Shown piece by piece: positions 10,711 to 20,507 of a stretch of 64,000 nt of DNA. Source of the stretch: an uncultured beta proteobacterium. Lineage in GTDB: Bacteria > Pseudomonadota > Gammaproteobacteria > Burkholderiales > Burkholderiaceae. The translations under genes were made by a program, and so were the position numbers. The stretch lies in assembly GCA_903871735.1 (NCBI GenBank), contig CAIQHU010000071.1:25474-89473 (forward strand). The letters are read 5' to 3'. Each line of letters opens with the position of its first letter. Position 1 is the stretch's first letter. Under the pieces are notes generated by a model. It worked only from the letters and a program-made list of their open reading frames with translations, ran no database searches and was not told where the DNA came from.

Positions 10711-11340
10711 TTATGAGTCTAATTTGAGCTTCTTTAGCCCTAAAAATGGGTTTTTATGGCCTTTTTGCGACTCTATTGGCGCTATTTTTGACTGATCGTC
10801 TACCTCCACCAACGCCCCTGCCGAACTCTTGAATAAGGTACATTCCCCTTGCGAGTGCTTGGGTACCAACGGCAACGCCAATAACACTTCGTCTTCAATA
10901 AGCGCCATTAAATCAAATGTGTCACTCTGGAGCAGTGCATCCTCAACGAAATTATCTATCGGAAAATCCTCAACCTCCTGATGACTCTCTAATAGGACAA
11001 ATTGTGCAGAAATATCAATTTTTTGCAAAAACCCTTCCAAACAACGCTGACATTCTAAATGGAGAGCAGTCCTTATTTTTAGGCGTAAACGATAGTCCGT
11101 ATGTCCGGCAGCCGTATCATCTAACCAGGTGGCAACCTGCCAATCAATACCCGCCTGTTCGGGCGACTTCTTGGTTACCTCTTCCACCGAACCAGGCCAA
11201 ATCTCACTCAAAATCCGTGGAAAATGCTGCAAAGAAAAAAAGCCCTCACCTTGATAAGTCTGACCTGACTTAAAATCAACCTGTCGCAAAGCCGCCTCGC
11301 TGGCATGTAAGATTTGGGTACTACATGGTTTTTGAGACAT
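10711..11340 (-). CDS. YceD family protein (DUF177)
   Basis: Conserved protein that in bacteria and plastids accompanies rpmF and is linked to 23S rRNA accumulation; the exact activity is not settled. The 209-residue product has the family motif ECQRCLEGF (a CxxC) in its middle and a lone Cys in GECTLF further on. I use the ATG at 11340, which has AGTGAGG about 8 bases upstream; the ORF-track start at 11373 would overlap the divergent maf gene. Its position just before rpmF supports the family call. Confidence 0.88.
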   Translation of the reverse strand: MSQKPCSTQILHASEAALRQVDFKSGQTYQGEGFFSLQHFPRILSEIWPGSVEEVTKKSPEQAGIDWQVATWLDDTAAGHTDYRLRLKIRTALHLECQRCLEGFLQKIDISAQFVLLESHQEVEDFPIDNFVEDALLQSDTFDLMALIEDEVLLALPLVPKHSQGECTLFKSSAGALVEVDDQSKIAPIESQKGHKNPFLGLKKLKLDS

Positions 11341-11364
11341 ACAATATACCTCACTTGAAAAATA

Positions 11365-11991
11365 ATGAATCAATCACACCCCCTCATTTTAGCCTCCTCC
11401 TCAGTCTACCGAAAAGAGCTCTTAGAACGCCTTCATATTCCCTTTACCACCCTTTCCCCAGATCTGGATGAAACCCCTTTACCCAAAGAGTCCCCCACCG
11501 AGTTAGTCAAACGACTTTCTCTAGCCAAAGCCGCTCGGGTTGGAGATCAAAATCCCTCCGCCTGGGTCATCGGCTCTGACCAAGTGGCTGATTTTGCTGG
11601 TACTGCTATCGGTAAACCAGGTAATTTTTCCAATGCCCTTGCTCAACTTCAAAGCATGCGCGGCCATACCGTGATCTTTCGTACCGGCCTATGCCTGTAT
11701 CAACAACAAACGAGTGCGGTCTTATATGACTGCGTTCATACTGCAGTTACTTTTAGAGAACTCGACGACCAGTTTCTACAAAACTACCTGCTTACCGAAA
11801 AACCCTATGACTGCGCCGGTAGCGCTAAATCCGAAGGTTTAGGTATTAGCCTACTCAGCGCTGTGGAAAGTGTCGACCCAACCGCCCTCATCGGCCTCCC
11901 GCTAATTCGCTTAACGAGTTTTTTGCTGTCTGTCGGATTTAAAATCCCTAGTCATTCCCACACACCATTCAACAGAACTTCCTCCAAATGA
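11365..11991 (+). CDS. Maf-like nucleotide pyrophosphatase
   Basis: Hydrolyses non-canonical or modified nucleoside triphosphates, sanitising the nucleotide pool. The 208-residue protein has the N-terminal LILASSSVYRKELLERL motif, SLAKA and IGSDQVADF with the conserved acidic residue, and a C-terminal YDCAGSAKSEGLG segment. The last two motifs resemble the YceF (m7GTP pyrophosphatase) subgroup. It is transcribed divergently from yceD with only 24 bp between starts and overlaps the next gene by 4 bases. Confidence 0.93.
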   Translation: MNQSHPLILASSSVYRKELLERLHIPFTTLSPDLDETPLPKESPTELVKRLSLAKAARVGDQNPSAWVIGSDQVADFAGTAIGKPGNFSNALAQLQSMRGHTVIFRTGLCLYQQQTSAVLYDCVHTAVTFRELDDQFLQNYLLTEKPYDCAGSAKSEGLGISLLSAVESVDPTALIGLPLIRLTSFLLSVGFKIPSHSHTPFNRTSSK

Positions 11992-12749
11992 CAACCCTAG
12001 GCACACTCTATCTAGTACCCAATACGCTCGGTAGCCAAACGCGCGAAGTACAAATTCCTTGGGTGATTCCCAGCAACGTTGCTGGGCGAGTAGCCGAACT
12101 GCAGTTTTGGATTGTAGAAAATGCTAAAACAGCCAGAGCATTCTTAAGCGCTGTTAACCAAATCACCCCCTTAGCATTCCCCCTCCAAGATATCCAAATG
12201 CAAGAATGGCGCGGAGCAAAATCCAACATAGCGCCCGAAAGCTTACTCAAAGACCTCTTGCTAGGGCGACATGTCGGCCTATTGTCAGAAGCTGGCCTAC
12301 CCGCTGTCGCAGATCCCGGCGCAGAAATTGTGGCTCTGGCACACCGCCATCATATCCAAGTCCAGCCACTCGTTGGACCAAGCTCGTTAATGATGGCCCT
12401 CATGGCCAGTGGCATGAATGGCCAACGCTTTATGTTTCATGGCTACTTAGCCATCAAAATACCAGATCGTATTGAAGAGCTGCGCCTGCTTGAGCAGCAA
12501 TCAAAAAAACTCCACATGACCCAATTGTGGATTGAAACGCCTTATCGCAATGCCAGCATGCTCAAGACGATCCTGCAATCACTCAGTCCGAACACCACAC
12601 TTTGCCTAGCTATTGATCTGTCACTCCCCACAGAAACAATCCTGCGCAAAACAATCCAGCAATGGCAGAAAATGCTCACATCAAGCGAACTCGATCCATT
12701 GAACCTCGATAAAAGACCCGCTGTTTTTTTGCTATCCGCCGAACCATAA
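11988..12749 (+). CDS. SAM-dependent methyltransferase of the tetrapyrrole methylase fold (RsmI-like)
   Basis: A 253-residue protein of the RsmI/tetrapyrrole methylase superfamily. Visible family features are the N-terminal GTLYLVPNTLG, the LLSEAGLPAVADPGAEIVALAH motif that forms part of the SAM site, and VQPLVGPSSLMMALMASGMNGQRFMFHGYL. RsmI proper methylates 16S rRNA C1402; this looks like the shorter paralogue often found next to maf, so the substrate is uncertain. It overlaps maf by 4 bases, suggesting one transcript. Confidence 0.87.
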   Translation: MTTLGTLYLVPNTLGSQTREVQIPWVIPSNVAGRVAELQFWIVENAKTARAFLSAVNQITPLAFPLQDIQMQEWRGAKSNIAPESLLKDLLLGRHVGLLSEAGLPAVADPGAEIVALAHRHHIQVQPLVGPSSLMMALMASGMNGQRFMFHGYLAIKIPDRIEELRLLEQQSKKLHMTQLWIETPYRNASMLKTILQSLSPNTTLCLAIDLSLPTETILRKTIQQWQKMLTSSELDPLNLDKRPAVFLLSAEP

Positions 12750-12876
12750 CCTCAAAACTAGTCTAGCAAGCGCAACAAAAGCCGACGCTGTTATGGGCCT
12801 TTGATTTTCAAAAAGAGTTTCTATGCCCCCCTTCCCATGAGACATGGGCCGGAAAAAACTACAACTCCTACAGCTC

Positions 12877-13815
12877 CTAATGCCAACTAAACTGCTGTAA
12901 AGCTTTTGATAAAGATGTGCCAAACTCAGCGCCAAAACGCTTGGCTAAGCGCTCAGCATAATTATCCGTCTGACTGTAATCAATAATGTCCGTATTTTTA
13001 ATGACTTCGCGTGCCACAAAATCGACGCTACCAATTTCGTCAGCTAAGCCAAGCTCAATACTTTTAGTACCAACCCAAACCATCCCAGAAAAAAGATCTG
13101 GCTGATTTTTCAAGCGCTCGCCACGACCCTCTTTAACCACTTGAATAAACTGGCCATGTACTTCATCAATCATCTTCTGTAAGGCTTCGCGATGCTTAGG
13201 ATTTTGTTTCACAAAAGGATCTAACATGCTCTTGTTTTCACCAGCAGTTAACACGCGGCGCTCAACCCCTAATTTGTCTATCACCCCCTGAAAGCCAAAA
13301 CCCGACATGATGACACCAATCGAGCCCACTAAACTAGCCTTGTCAACATAAATTTTCTCGCCAGCAACCGCTATGTAATAAGCTCCTGATGCGCAAATAT
13401 CCTCCACCACGACATATAATTTTTTTTGTGGATTTGCTTGTCGTAGACGCATAATCTCATCATAGACTAAGCCAGACTGAACGGGCGAACCACCAGGACT
13501 ATTAATTTGTAGAATAATTCCCTGACTATCAGGGCTGTCAAAGGCGGCCTGTAAAGAGGCAATCAAATTGGTGGCATTAGCCGGTGTGCCGCTTGAGATC
13601 TCGCCATCAATCTTAATCAAAGCCGTATGTTTACCCAGCACACTGGATGACTTACTCTTCAGTGGTCCAAAAAAAGAGTACAGCGCAGCACCAAAAATGA
13701 GCAACCAAACAATTCGCCAAAAAGTCCGCCAGCGACGCTCACTCCGTTTATCTTTTAAATTATCAAGCAATAATGTTTCTAAAGCGTTTTTTTCCCAACT
13801 CGTGTCATTACTCAT
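12877..13815 (-). CDS. S49 family peptidase (short SppA-type)
   Basis: Membrane-anchored serine protease thought to degrade signal peptides. The 312-residue protein has one N-terminal membrane segment (about residues 30-47). The serine is in DICASGAYYIAVAGEKI and the Lys general base is in VDKASLVGSIGVIMSGF, giving the Ser/Lys dyad. Length matches the short single-domain SppA class. AGAGA lies 5 bases before the start. It is followed only 127 bp later by the convergent end of the RsmI-like gene. Confidence 0.93.
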   Translation of the reverse strand: MSNDTSWEKNALETLLLDNLKDKRSERRWRTFWRIVWLLIFGAALYSFFGPLKSKSSSVLGKHTALIKIDGEISSGTPANATNLIASLQAAFDSPDSQGIILQINSPGGSPVQSGLVYDEIMRLRQANPQKKLYVVVEDICASGAYYIAVAGEKIYVDKASLVGSIGVIMSGFGFQGVIDKLGVERRVLTAGENKSMLDPFVKQNPKHREALQKMIDEVHGQFIQVVKEGRGERLKNQPDLFSGMVWVGTKSIELGLADEIGSVDFVAREVIKNTDIIDYSQTDNYAERLAKRFGAEFGTSLSKALQQFSWH

Positions 13816-13843
13816 TAAATCTCTTTCTTAGTAAAAGAACTAT

Positions 13844-14521
13844 CTAAACTACTAGCTCATCCAATACCAGCCTTAAAGCCTCTACTGAAGCAACACAAGC
13901 AATTGGTTGGTAAGCCTTTAACTCCTGCGCAGGATGCGCCCCATAACTTACTGCCAAAGCATCTACTCCGGCACTTTGGGCCATCTTTAGGTCATGCGTC
14001 GTATCGCCAATCATTAAGACGCGTTGCGGCGTTAATCGATGCGCTTCTAGCAATTCTAATAGCATTTGCGGATGTGGTTTGGCACGGGCCTCATCTGCTG
14101 TTTTGGTGTCATGAAAAAAATGCTCTAACCGATGATTTTGCAAAGAACGATTTAAACCAATCCGGGGCTTACCCGTGGCCACTGCCATTAAATATCCGCG
14201 ACTTTTCAAGTCATGTAATAAATCCCGGATCCCAGAAAACAAAATTAATTCTTGATCCTTCACCAAGTAATACTTTCTAAAACGCTCTAAAACAATCGGA
14301 TATTCAGACTCGGCAACGCTTGGCAAGGTTATTTTGAGCGATTCGTATAAGCCAAGACCAATCACATGACTCGCAATTTGATCACTAGGAGGCTCAATAC
14401 CCAACTCCTCACAGGCTTTTTGTAAACACTCCACAATGGTTGGCGTGGAATTCATGATGGTGCCGTCCCAGTCCCAAACAAGCATGTCGTATCTTAAAGC
14501 GACTCTAGTAAGTTCCACCAT
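13844..14521 (-). CDS. HAD-IA family phosphatase
   Basis: A 225-residue haloacid dehalogenase-type hydrolase, likely a small-molecule phosphatase. The nucleophile motif is VWDWDGTIMNS, motif II VATGK, the motif III lysine in AKPHPQM and motif IV GDTTHDLKMA. It resembles phosphoglycolate phosphatases, but the substrate cannot be read from sequence, and a separate Gph is present at the right end. The start at 14521 has TAGGA nine bases upstream. It sits in the rluC-HAD-S49 series common in Burkholderiales. Confidence 0.9.
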   Translation of the reverse strand: MVELTRVALRYDMLVWDWDGTIMNSTPTIVECLQKACEELGIEPPSDQIASHVIGLGLYESLKITLPSVAESEYPIVLERFRKYYLVKDQELILFSGIRDLLHDLKSRGYLMAVATGKPRIGLNRSLQNHRLEHFFHDTKTADEARAKPHPQMLLELLEAHRLTPQRVLMIGDTTHDLKMAQSAGVDALAVSYGAHPAQELKAYQPIACVASVEALRLVLDELVV

Positions 14522-14543
14522 TACATATGTCCTACCTGATCTG

Positions 14544-15503
14544 TCATGACAATTCCTGTTTTAAAGTTCGATCAAAGTCAAAACCAACTGGGGTAGGACA
14601 AACAATCGTCAATCGCTCCTTGGTCTGCGGATGCGTAATCACTAAGCGATGCGCATGCAGCATCAATCTTTTCGGGCCAATGGCTTTATCCAACAGACGA
14701 TCGCCATATTTATCATCTCCCAAGATGGGATATCCGTGATGCTGTAAATGTACTCGGATTTGATGGGTTCGACCAGTTTTTAATTGTGCCTCTCCAACAA
14801 AACAGCGCCCCTGAAAAGAACTTCCTAGCCATTTAATGGTCGTTAAACTGGCTTGACCAAAATCCTCAACCTTCACGCGCCTCTCCCCATTGGGTAATAA
14901 ATACTTGTACAAGGGATACTTCAAAGAGACATGTCCCAAGCCACCGTCAAAATCTCCATGGGCAACAAATAAATACCGCTTATCCATCCGCCCCTCGCGA
15001 ATATCCTCATGCAGAGTCGTTAAACAAAGCCGTTTTTTGGCTAACATCAAAATTCCTGATGTGTCTCGGTCTAAACGGTGCACTAACTCCAAAAACTTCA
15101 GTTCAGGCCTTGCCTCGCGCAGCGCCTCAATCAGCCCTAAAGAAATACCCGACCCACCGTGTACGGCTAAACCTGAGGGCTTATCGACAATTAATAAATG
15201 ATCATCTTCATGCAAGATAGATAGATTTTTATCAATTTTAATAGCATTTAATGTATTTTTATGGGCATTTGGAACAATTTCAGGGGTGGCTATCCGAATT
15301 GGTGGGATCCGGATAATATCTCCCGACAAAATGCGACTAGTTACTAAAGCACGCTTTTTATTAATACGAACTTCGCCGGATCGAATAATTCGATAAATAT
15401 GACTTTTAGGTACCCCCTTAGCCCACTTAAGTAAAAAATTATCTAGCCTTTGCCCCTCTTCTTCTGGAGAAATGGTTACTAATTGAACGGCTAATTCGGT
15501 CAT
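14544..15503 (-). CDS. rluC: 23S rRNA pseudouridine synthase RluC-like
   Basis: Makes pseudouridines in 23S rRNA (positions 955, 2504 and 2580 in E. coli). The 319-residue protein has an N-terminal S4 RNA-binding domain (about residues 16-75) and the catalytic motif HRLDRDTSGILMLAKK with Asp nucleophile, then GRTHQIRVHLQHHGYPILGDDKYG. The divergent neighbour is rne, an arrangement typical of RluC rather than RluD. Confidence 0.94.
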   Translation of the reverse strand: MTELAVQLVTISPEEEGQRLDNFLLKWAKGVPKSHIYRIIRSGEVRINKKRALVTSRILSGDIIRIPPIRIATPEIVPNAHKNTLNAIKIDKNLSILHEDDHLLIVDKPSGLAVHGGSGISLGLIEALREARPELKFLELVHRLDRDTSGILMLAKKRLCLTTLHEDIREGRMDKRYLFVAHGDFDGGLGHVSLKYPLYKYLLPNGERRVKVEDFGQASLTTIKWLGSSFQGRCFVGEAQLKTGRTHQIRVHLQHHGYPILGDDKYGDRLLDKAIGPKRLMLHAHRLVITHPQTKERLTIVCPTPVGFDFDRTLKQELS

Positions 15504-16081
15504 AAATTACGTTTTCTAAGTACTTTAATTGCCACTTTTATAATAGTAACCGTTTAAGATTTACTTTTCTTGGCTTCTTTGCCATATAATCAAAGAGTTA
15601 TTGCAATGTTACAAATGTGCTTTGTTGAAGAATTCGAATTTAAATATTTCCAAAGCCACATTGAACTGCATTAATTATAGCGAGGGAAGGCAAATATTCC
15701 CCAAGGTAGCTCCCCCCTTGTTTGAAATGAGGAGCAGAAATTGAAAGCTAGCACGAAGCAAGCAAAGATGTAAAAACAGATACATAAGTGATCGCTCCTT
15801 ACTTGATTGACACAATTAATCGACAACAGCGCGCACTTTGAGTAGTGGTGTGTAGCGGTGAGTAAAAACATCGGTAAAACATAGGTCTAACTTAATAACC
15901 TATTGAGAAATGCCAAAGGTCCAAACCAAAGGCTGTGCAAGCGTAAAGCTCTTGACGTAGCCAAAGGAATATCCCATGGTATAGCCGAGTTCGGATTACT
16001 TCTTAGTAATCTTCCTAAAACCATCCCCACCCAATCTGTTTATCTTTCTTGACATGCGCACTTTCGGAATAGGAAATTGTT
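15504..16081. promoter_or_regulatory. Long rluC-rne intergenic region with the rne leader
   Basis: This 578-bp gap holds no convincing gene; the 66-residue ORF in it looks like noise. It must carry the divergent promoters. A TATAAT hexamer is at 15585-15590 but lacks a clear -35 partner. A perfect 7-bp stem with a TCTT loop (GATTACT/AGTAATC) lies at 15994-16011. The ribosome binding site AGGA is 8 bases before the rne ATG. In E. coli, RNase E controls its own level through a structured leader of several hundred bases; a similar role here is inferred. Confidence 0.5.
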
Positions 16082-18712
16082 ATGAAAAGAATGTTATTTA
16101 ATGCAACCCAACAAGAGGAACTGCGGGTTGCGATTGTCGATGGTCAAAAACTAGTTGATATCGATATCGAATCTGCCGGCAGAGAGCAACGCAAAGGGAA
16201 TATCTATAAAGGCCTCATTACCCGGATTGAACCATCTCTAGAAGCTTGTTTTGTAAACTATGGTGAAGAACGCCATGGCTTTCTACCCTTTAAAGAAATC
16301 GCTAGAAGCTACTTTGCCGAAGGTGTGGATGTGCGCAAAGCATCTATTAAAGAAGCCCTCAAAGAAGGCCAAGAAATTATTGTTCAAGTTGAAAAAGAAG
16401 AGCGTGGCAATAAAGGCGCTGCACTGACTAGCTTCATCTCTTTAGCAGGTCGATACCTAGTCTTAATGCCAAACAATCCGCGCGGCGGTGGAGTTTCGCG
16501 CAGGATTGAAGGTGAGGATCGCCAAGAGTTACGCGAAGCAATGGGCCAACTTGAAATTCCGGATGGTATGAGCATCATCGCTCGAACCGCCGGAATCGGT
16601 AGAGACTCCGAAGAGCTCCAGTGGGATCTTAGCTATCTCATGCAACTCTGGACCGCAATTGATGGCGCCGCGAAAACAAATCAAGCACCACTGCTCATTT
16701 ATCTCGAATCAAGTCTCGTCATTCGAGCAATTCGCGACTACTTCCAACCAGATATCGGCGAAATTTTAATCGATACGGATGATATCTTCGAGCAAGCTCA
16801 AGCATTTATGTCCGTGGTCATGCCAGATAATATGTCCCGAGTCAAACGCTACCAAGATGATGTGCCACTCTTTTCACGCTTTCAGATCGAACATCAAATC
16901 GAAACCGCTTATTCTAGAACAGTGTCTTTGCCTTCGGGCGGAGCAATCGTTATCGACCATACTGAAGCGCTCGTCTCAGTGGATGTTAACTCTGCTCGGG
17001 CTACCCGCGGCTCGGATATCGAAGAAACAGCAACTCGAACTAATCTAGAAGCAGCCGATGAAATCGCCCGCCAAATGCGCCTGCGCGATCTGGGTGGATT
17101 AATCGTCATCGATTTTATCGATATGGAATCTCCTAAAAGTCAAAAGGATGTCGAAAACCGTATCAAAGATTCGCTACGCCATGATCGCGCCCGTGTCCAA
17201 ACTGGAAAAATCTCTAAATTTGGACTGTTAGAACTGTCACGTCAACGACTACGCCCTGCTTTGTCAGAGGGGAGCCATATTACTTGCCCACGCTGCACGG
17301 GCACTGGCCATATTCGTGACACAGAATCCTCTGCACTACAAGTGCTGCGGATTATCCAAGAAGAAAGTATGAAAGAAAATACCGCCGCCTTGCACTGCCA
17401 AGTCCCGGTAGATGTGGCCGCTTTCTTACTCAATGAAAAACGCTCAGAAGTCATCAAAATTGAAGCGCGCTCAAAAGTCAATGTCCTACTCATCCCCAAT
17501 AAATATCTGGAAACGCCCCATTACAAGTTAGAACGTCTTCGGCATGATGATCCACGTCTTGATAGCCAAAAAGCAAGCTATGCCATCGCTGAAGAAGTCG
17601 CAAAAGAAATGGAACAGGATACGATCGTTAGTAAAAGTGCGACTGATATCAAACCACGACAAGTGGCAGCTGTTAAAGGTATTACTCCAAGCCAGCCAGC
17701 CCCACCAAGTTCTCGTGTCGAAAAAACTCTAACTGACGCCAGCCCTGCAAGCTCAGGGGGGATGTTCGCTTGGATTAAAAGTTTATTTGGCAGTTCCAAT
17801 AAAACCACCCCAACTCCTGAGGTGGTACAAACGCCGGCTCGCCCTAACAGAGGAAATCAGCAACGTCGGGGTCGAAATGATGCACGTCGCCAACCTGGTC
17901 ACACGAACCAAAACCGATCTGATACAGCAGAAAATACGTCTGAAGCAGGTGGAGATCAACTTGATCAAAATGGCCAAAAGCCACGTCGGGGTAGAGGCCA
18001 ACGCCAAGATGGTAAAACCTCTGCGAGTACTCCCGCTAATGAGCCAAACCTAGACCAAACTCCTCTAGAAAACACCTCCACCACGCAAGCATCCACCGAG
18101 AATGGCCAGAGTAATGAGGAAAAACGCCGGGGACGAAATCGTCGTAATCGTGGCCGCCAACGAGACCGGAACGATCGCCCAGAGAATGATGAAAATCAAG
18201 GAGCAAGTACTGCAGAAAACGCTACGCATCCAAATGAAGCGTCTGTTGTGCATAGTGCTTCTCCGAGGACTGATGCGGACAATCCAATTGATTCAACGCG
18301 TGCAGATGCCGATAGCTCGCGCGCAGAACCACCACGCAACCAAGCACCTCATCAAGAAACCTCCAATCCAAATGTTGTACCAAATGTACAAAACCCCTTG
18401 GAAAATCCCGATAAGGCCAGCTCACCAAAAGCTCCTACCCTTGCAGTGATTGCCAAAGTTTATGCGCCACTACCAATCGTTACTCCAGCGCAATTAAACC
18501 GCCAACCTCTAGACGAAGTCCTTTCTTCGGTGGGGTTAATTTGGGTCGATACGATTCCCGAAAAACTCGAAGAAGTCCGTCGACAAATCGCCGCAGAACC
18601 GAAACCTGTGCATCTTCCGCGCCAACCCAAACCCGCACAAGCACTCCCAGTTGGCCCAATGGTCCTTGTGGAAACTGGTGGCAATGAACGTTTGATTGCT
18701 AACCAACATTAA
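16082..18712 (+). CDS. rne: Ribonuclease E
   Basis: Endonuclease that organises mRNA decay and rRNA/tRNA processing. The 876-residue protein has an S1 domain near the N-terminus ([25 protein letters not shown]), the catalytic core with [21 protein letters not shown] and the magnesium-binding IVIDFIDM, and the zinc link CPRCTGTGH near residue 400. From about residue 560 the tail is low-complexity, rich in Arg, Asn, Gln and Pro ([27 protein letters not shown]), typical of the RNA- and partner-binding scaffold. The tail ends in a short conserved-looking segment after residue 790. Confidence 0.97.
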   Translation: MKRMLFNATQQEELRVAIVDGQKLVDIDIESAGREQRKGNIYKGLITRIEPSLEACFVNYGEERHGFLPFKEIARSYFAEGVDVRKASIKEALKEGQEIIVQVEKEERGNKGAALTSFISLAGRYLVLMPNNPRGGGVSRRIEGEDRQELREAMGQLEIPDGMSIIARTAGIGRDSEELQWDLSYLMQLWTAIDGAAKTNQAPLLIYLESSLVIRAIRDYFQPDIGEILIDTDDIFEQAQAFMSVVMPDNMSRVKRYQDDVPLFSRFQIEHQIETAYSRTVSLPSGGAIVIDHTEALVSVDVNSARATRGSDIEETATRTNLEAADEIARQMRLRDLGGLIVIDFIDMESPKSQKDVENRIKDSLRHDRARVQTGKISKFGLLELSRQRLRPALSEGSHITCPRCTGTGHIRDTESSALQVLRIIQEESMKENTAALHCQVPVDVAAFLLNEKRSEVIKIEARSKVNVLLIPNKYLETPHYKLERLRHDDPRLDSQKASYAIAEEVAKEMEQDTIVSKSATDIKPRQVAAVKGITPSQPAPPSSRVEKTLTDASPASSGGMFAWIKSLFGSSNKTTPTPEVVQTPARPNRGNQQRRGRNDARRQPGHTNQNRSDTAENTSEAGGDQLDQNGQKPRRGRGQRQDGKTSASTPANEPNLDQTPLENTSTTQASTENGQSNEEKRRGRNRRNRGRQRDRNDRPENDENQGASTAENATHPNEASVVHSASPRTDADNPIDSTRADADSSRAEPPRNQAPHQETSNPNVVPNVQNPLENPDKASSPKAPTLAVIAKVYAPLPIVTPAQLNRQPLDEVLSSVGLIWVDTIPEKLEEVRRQIAAEPKPVHLPRQPKPAQALPVGPMVLVETGGNERLIANQH

Positions 18713-18748
18713 ACCAACTATGTTTGCCAAGATTGAGCCAAACGCGTT

Positions 18749-19867
18749 ATGAAAAAAATAGTACCCATCACGAGTTTGGCTGAACTAACTAGCATCACCC
18801 AACAATTATCTATCCCAGAAAAGCTCTTGCAACCAACGGGTATCTTACAGGATACCCGTCAAAGAGGGCTGCATGACCTGCGAATTTCAGTGACAGACCG
18901 CTGTAATTTTCGCTGTCCCTATTGCATGCCAAAAGAAATATTTACAAACCAATATAACTACCTTGGCCAAAAAGAACTATTAAGCTTTGAAGAAATTACC
19001 CGAGTCGCTCGAATTTTTATTGCGCATGGGGTGCAAAAAATTCGCTTAACAGGCGGTGAACCCCTCTTACGCAAAGGGATTGAAGATTTAGTGGCGATGC
19101 TCGCTAAACTACATACACCAGATGGGCGCCCAATTGATCTGACTCTCACCACGAACGGTAGTCTATTACAAAAAAAAGCCCAAGCACTGAAAGACGCTGG
19201 ACTGAAACGAATTACGATTAGCCTAGATGCAATGAGCGATGATGTATTTCGGCAAATGAATGATGTTGATTTTGCCCAACGCGATGTCTTAGAAAGTATC
19301 GAACTAGCAAAAAAAATTGGTTTTAGTTCAGTCAAAGTCAATATGGTTGTTAAAAAAGGGGTGAACGATCAAGAAATATTACCCATGGTCAAATACTTTA
19401 AAGGTACCGGTATTACCGTTCGCTTTATTGAATATATGGATGTGGGTAATACCAATGGCTGGCAAATGCAAGAAGTGCTCCCCTCTAGAGCAGTTCTTGA
19501 CCTGATCCAATCCCAATATCCACTAGTGCCAATTGAACCGGATTATCCTGGTGAAGTGGCGCAGCGCTGGCAACATCAGGATGGCTCGGCAGAAATCGGA
19601 GTCATCTCCAGCGTTACCCAAGCATTTTGTAGTTCGTGCACGCGTGCACGTATCTCCATGGAGGGGAAGCTTTTTTTATGCCTGTTCGCCAATACCGGGT
19701 ATGATCTGCGCGCCCTCTTAAGAAGTCATGTGGATGACCTAGCGATATCCAATGTGGTGGCAGGCATTTGGCAAAAACGCACCGATAATTATTCCGAAAT
19801 TCGGGGGCAAGTACAAACCGGCCAAGTCAGCCATCATAAGGTTGAAATGTCCTATATCGGTGGCTAA
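18749..19867 (+). CDS. moaA: GTP 3',8-cyclase
   Basis: Radical SAM enzyme for the first step of molybdenum cofactor synthesis, acting with MoaC. The 372-residue protein has the SAM cluster motif CNFRCPYC and a C-terminal cluster formed by FCSSCTRAR followed by LFLCLF. It ends in the essential Gly-Gly (MSYIGG). It lies 36 bp after rne and runs into mobA, so a moaA-mobA-moeA operon is likely. Confidence 0.97.
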   Translation: MKKIVPITSLAELTSITQQLSIPEKLLQPTGILQDTRQRGLHDLRISVTDRCNFRCPYCMPKEIFTNQYNYLGQKELLSFEEITRVARIFIAHGVQKIRLTGGEPLLRKGIEDLVAMLAKLHTPDGRPIDLTLTTNGSLLQKKAQALKDAGLKRITISLDAMSDDVFRQMNDVDFAQRDVLESIELAKKIGFSSVKVNMVVKKGVNDQEILPMVKYFKGTGITVRFIEYMDVGNTNGWQMQEVLPSRAVLDLIQSQYPLVPIEPDYPGEVAQRWQHQDGSAEIGVISSVTQAFCSSCTRARISMEGKLFLCLFANTGYDLRALLRSHVDDLAISNVVAGIWQKRTDNYSEIRGQVQTGQVSHHKVEMSYIGG

Positions 19868-19868
19868 G

Positions 19869-20507
19869 GTGAACTCCCATCAACCGTTAATCACCGGCCT
19901 TGTGCTCTGCGGCGGTAAAGCCGAGCGGATGCAAGGCCAAGATAAAGGCCTATTACCTCTGAAACACCAAACCCTGGCACACTGGGCAATTGAGCGCCTC
20001 CTGCCGCAAGTGTCGCAATTAGCAATCAACGCTAATCGGAATCATCCTGCCTACGAAGCAATCAGTCAACACTTCGCACTCCAGACTGGTCGCAAAATAC
20101 CAGTTTATTCGGATACTTACCCAGGTTTTGTTGGTCCACTCGGAGGCTTTCATACTGGACTAAGCCATTGTCAAACCGAATACTTGCTGGTTATTCCCTG
20201 CGATTCGCCACTATTTCCCAGTAACCTTGCGAGCGAACTGCTGCAAAACTTACTTGCGCAACAAACAGATCTAGCTTATGCCATCACAGCACCAATCGAT
20301 CACCGACCACAAGCCTACCCAGTCTTTTGTTTAATGCGGGCAAACCTCTTGACGAGTTTGTGCGCGTATTTGGATCAGGGTGAACGAAAAATAGATCGCT
20401 GGTTTGCAACTCAAAAAAATAGTGCTGTACTTTTTCCAGATGTGCAAGCTTTTGCTAATATTAATACACCCGCAGAATTAGCCCACACAGAATCTCTCTT
20501 AGCATGA
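19869..20507 (+). CDS. mobA: Molybdenum cofactor guanylyltransferase
   Basis: Transfers GMP to molybdopterin to form the MGD cofactor of DMSO-reductase-type enzymes. The nucleotide motif LVLCGGKAERMQGQDKGLLPL is near the N-terminus and is followed by GPLGGFHTGL and VIPCDSPLFP. The ORF track extends far into moaA. I chose the GTG at 19869, just after the moaA stop, giving 212 residues; a GTG at 19860 is the alternative. Its stop overlaps the moeA start by 4 bases. Confidence 0.93.
   Translation: MNSHQPLITGLVLCGGKAERMQGQDKGLLPLKHQTLAHWAIERLLPQVSQLAINANRNHPAYEAISQHFALQTGRKIPVYSDTYPGFVGPLGGFHTGLSHCQTEYLLVIPCDSPLFPSNLASELLQNLLAQQTDLAYAITAPIDHRPQAYPVFCLMRANLLTSLCAYLDQGERKIDRWFATQKNSAVLFPDVQAFANINTPAELAHTESLLA

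Noticed and set aside
12834-12848. CCCATG/CATGGG hairpin between the RsmI-like gene and the S49 peptidase gene
   Set aside because: Only a 6-bp stem and no T-tract on either strand, so not called a terminator.
13816-13843. Possible missing Rieske-type gene between the S49 peptidase and HAD genes
   Set aside because: I recall such a gene in some Burkholderiales at this place, but I am not certain of the order in close relatives, and no relic is visible.
15671-15871. 66-residue minus-strand ORF in the rne leader
   Set aside because: No ribosome binding site, no family similarity, Cys/Phe-rich composition typical of chance frames.
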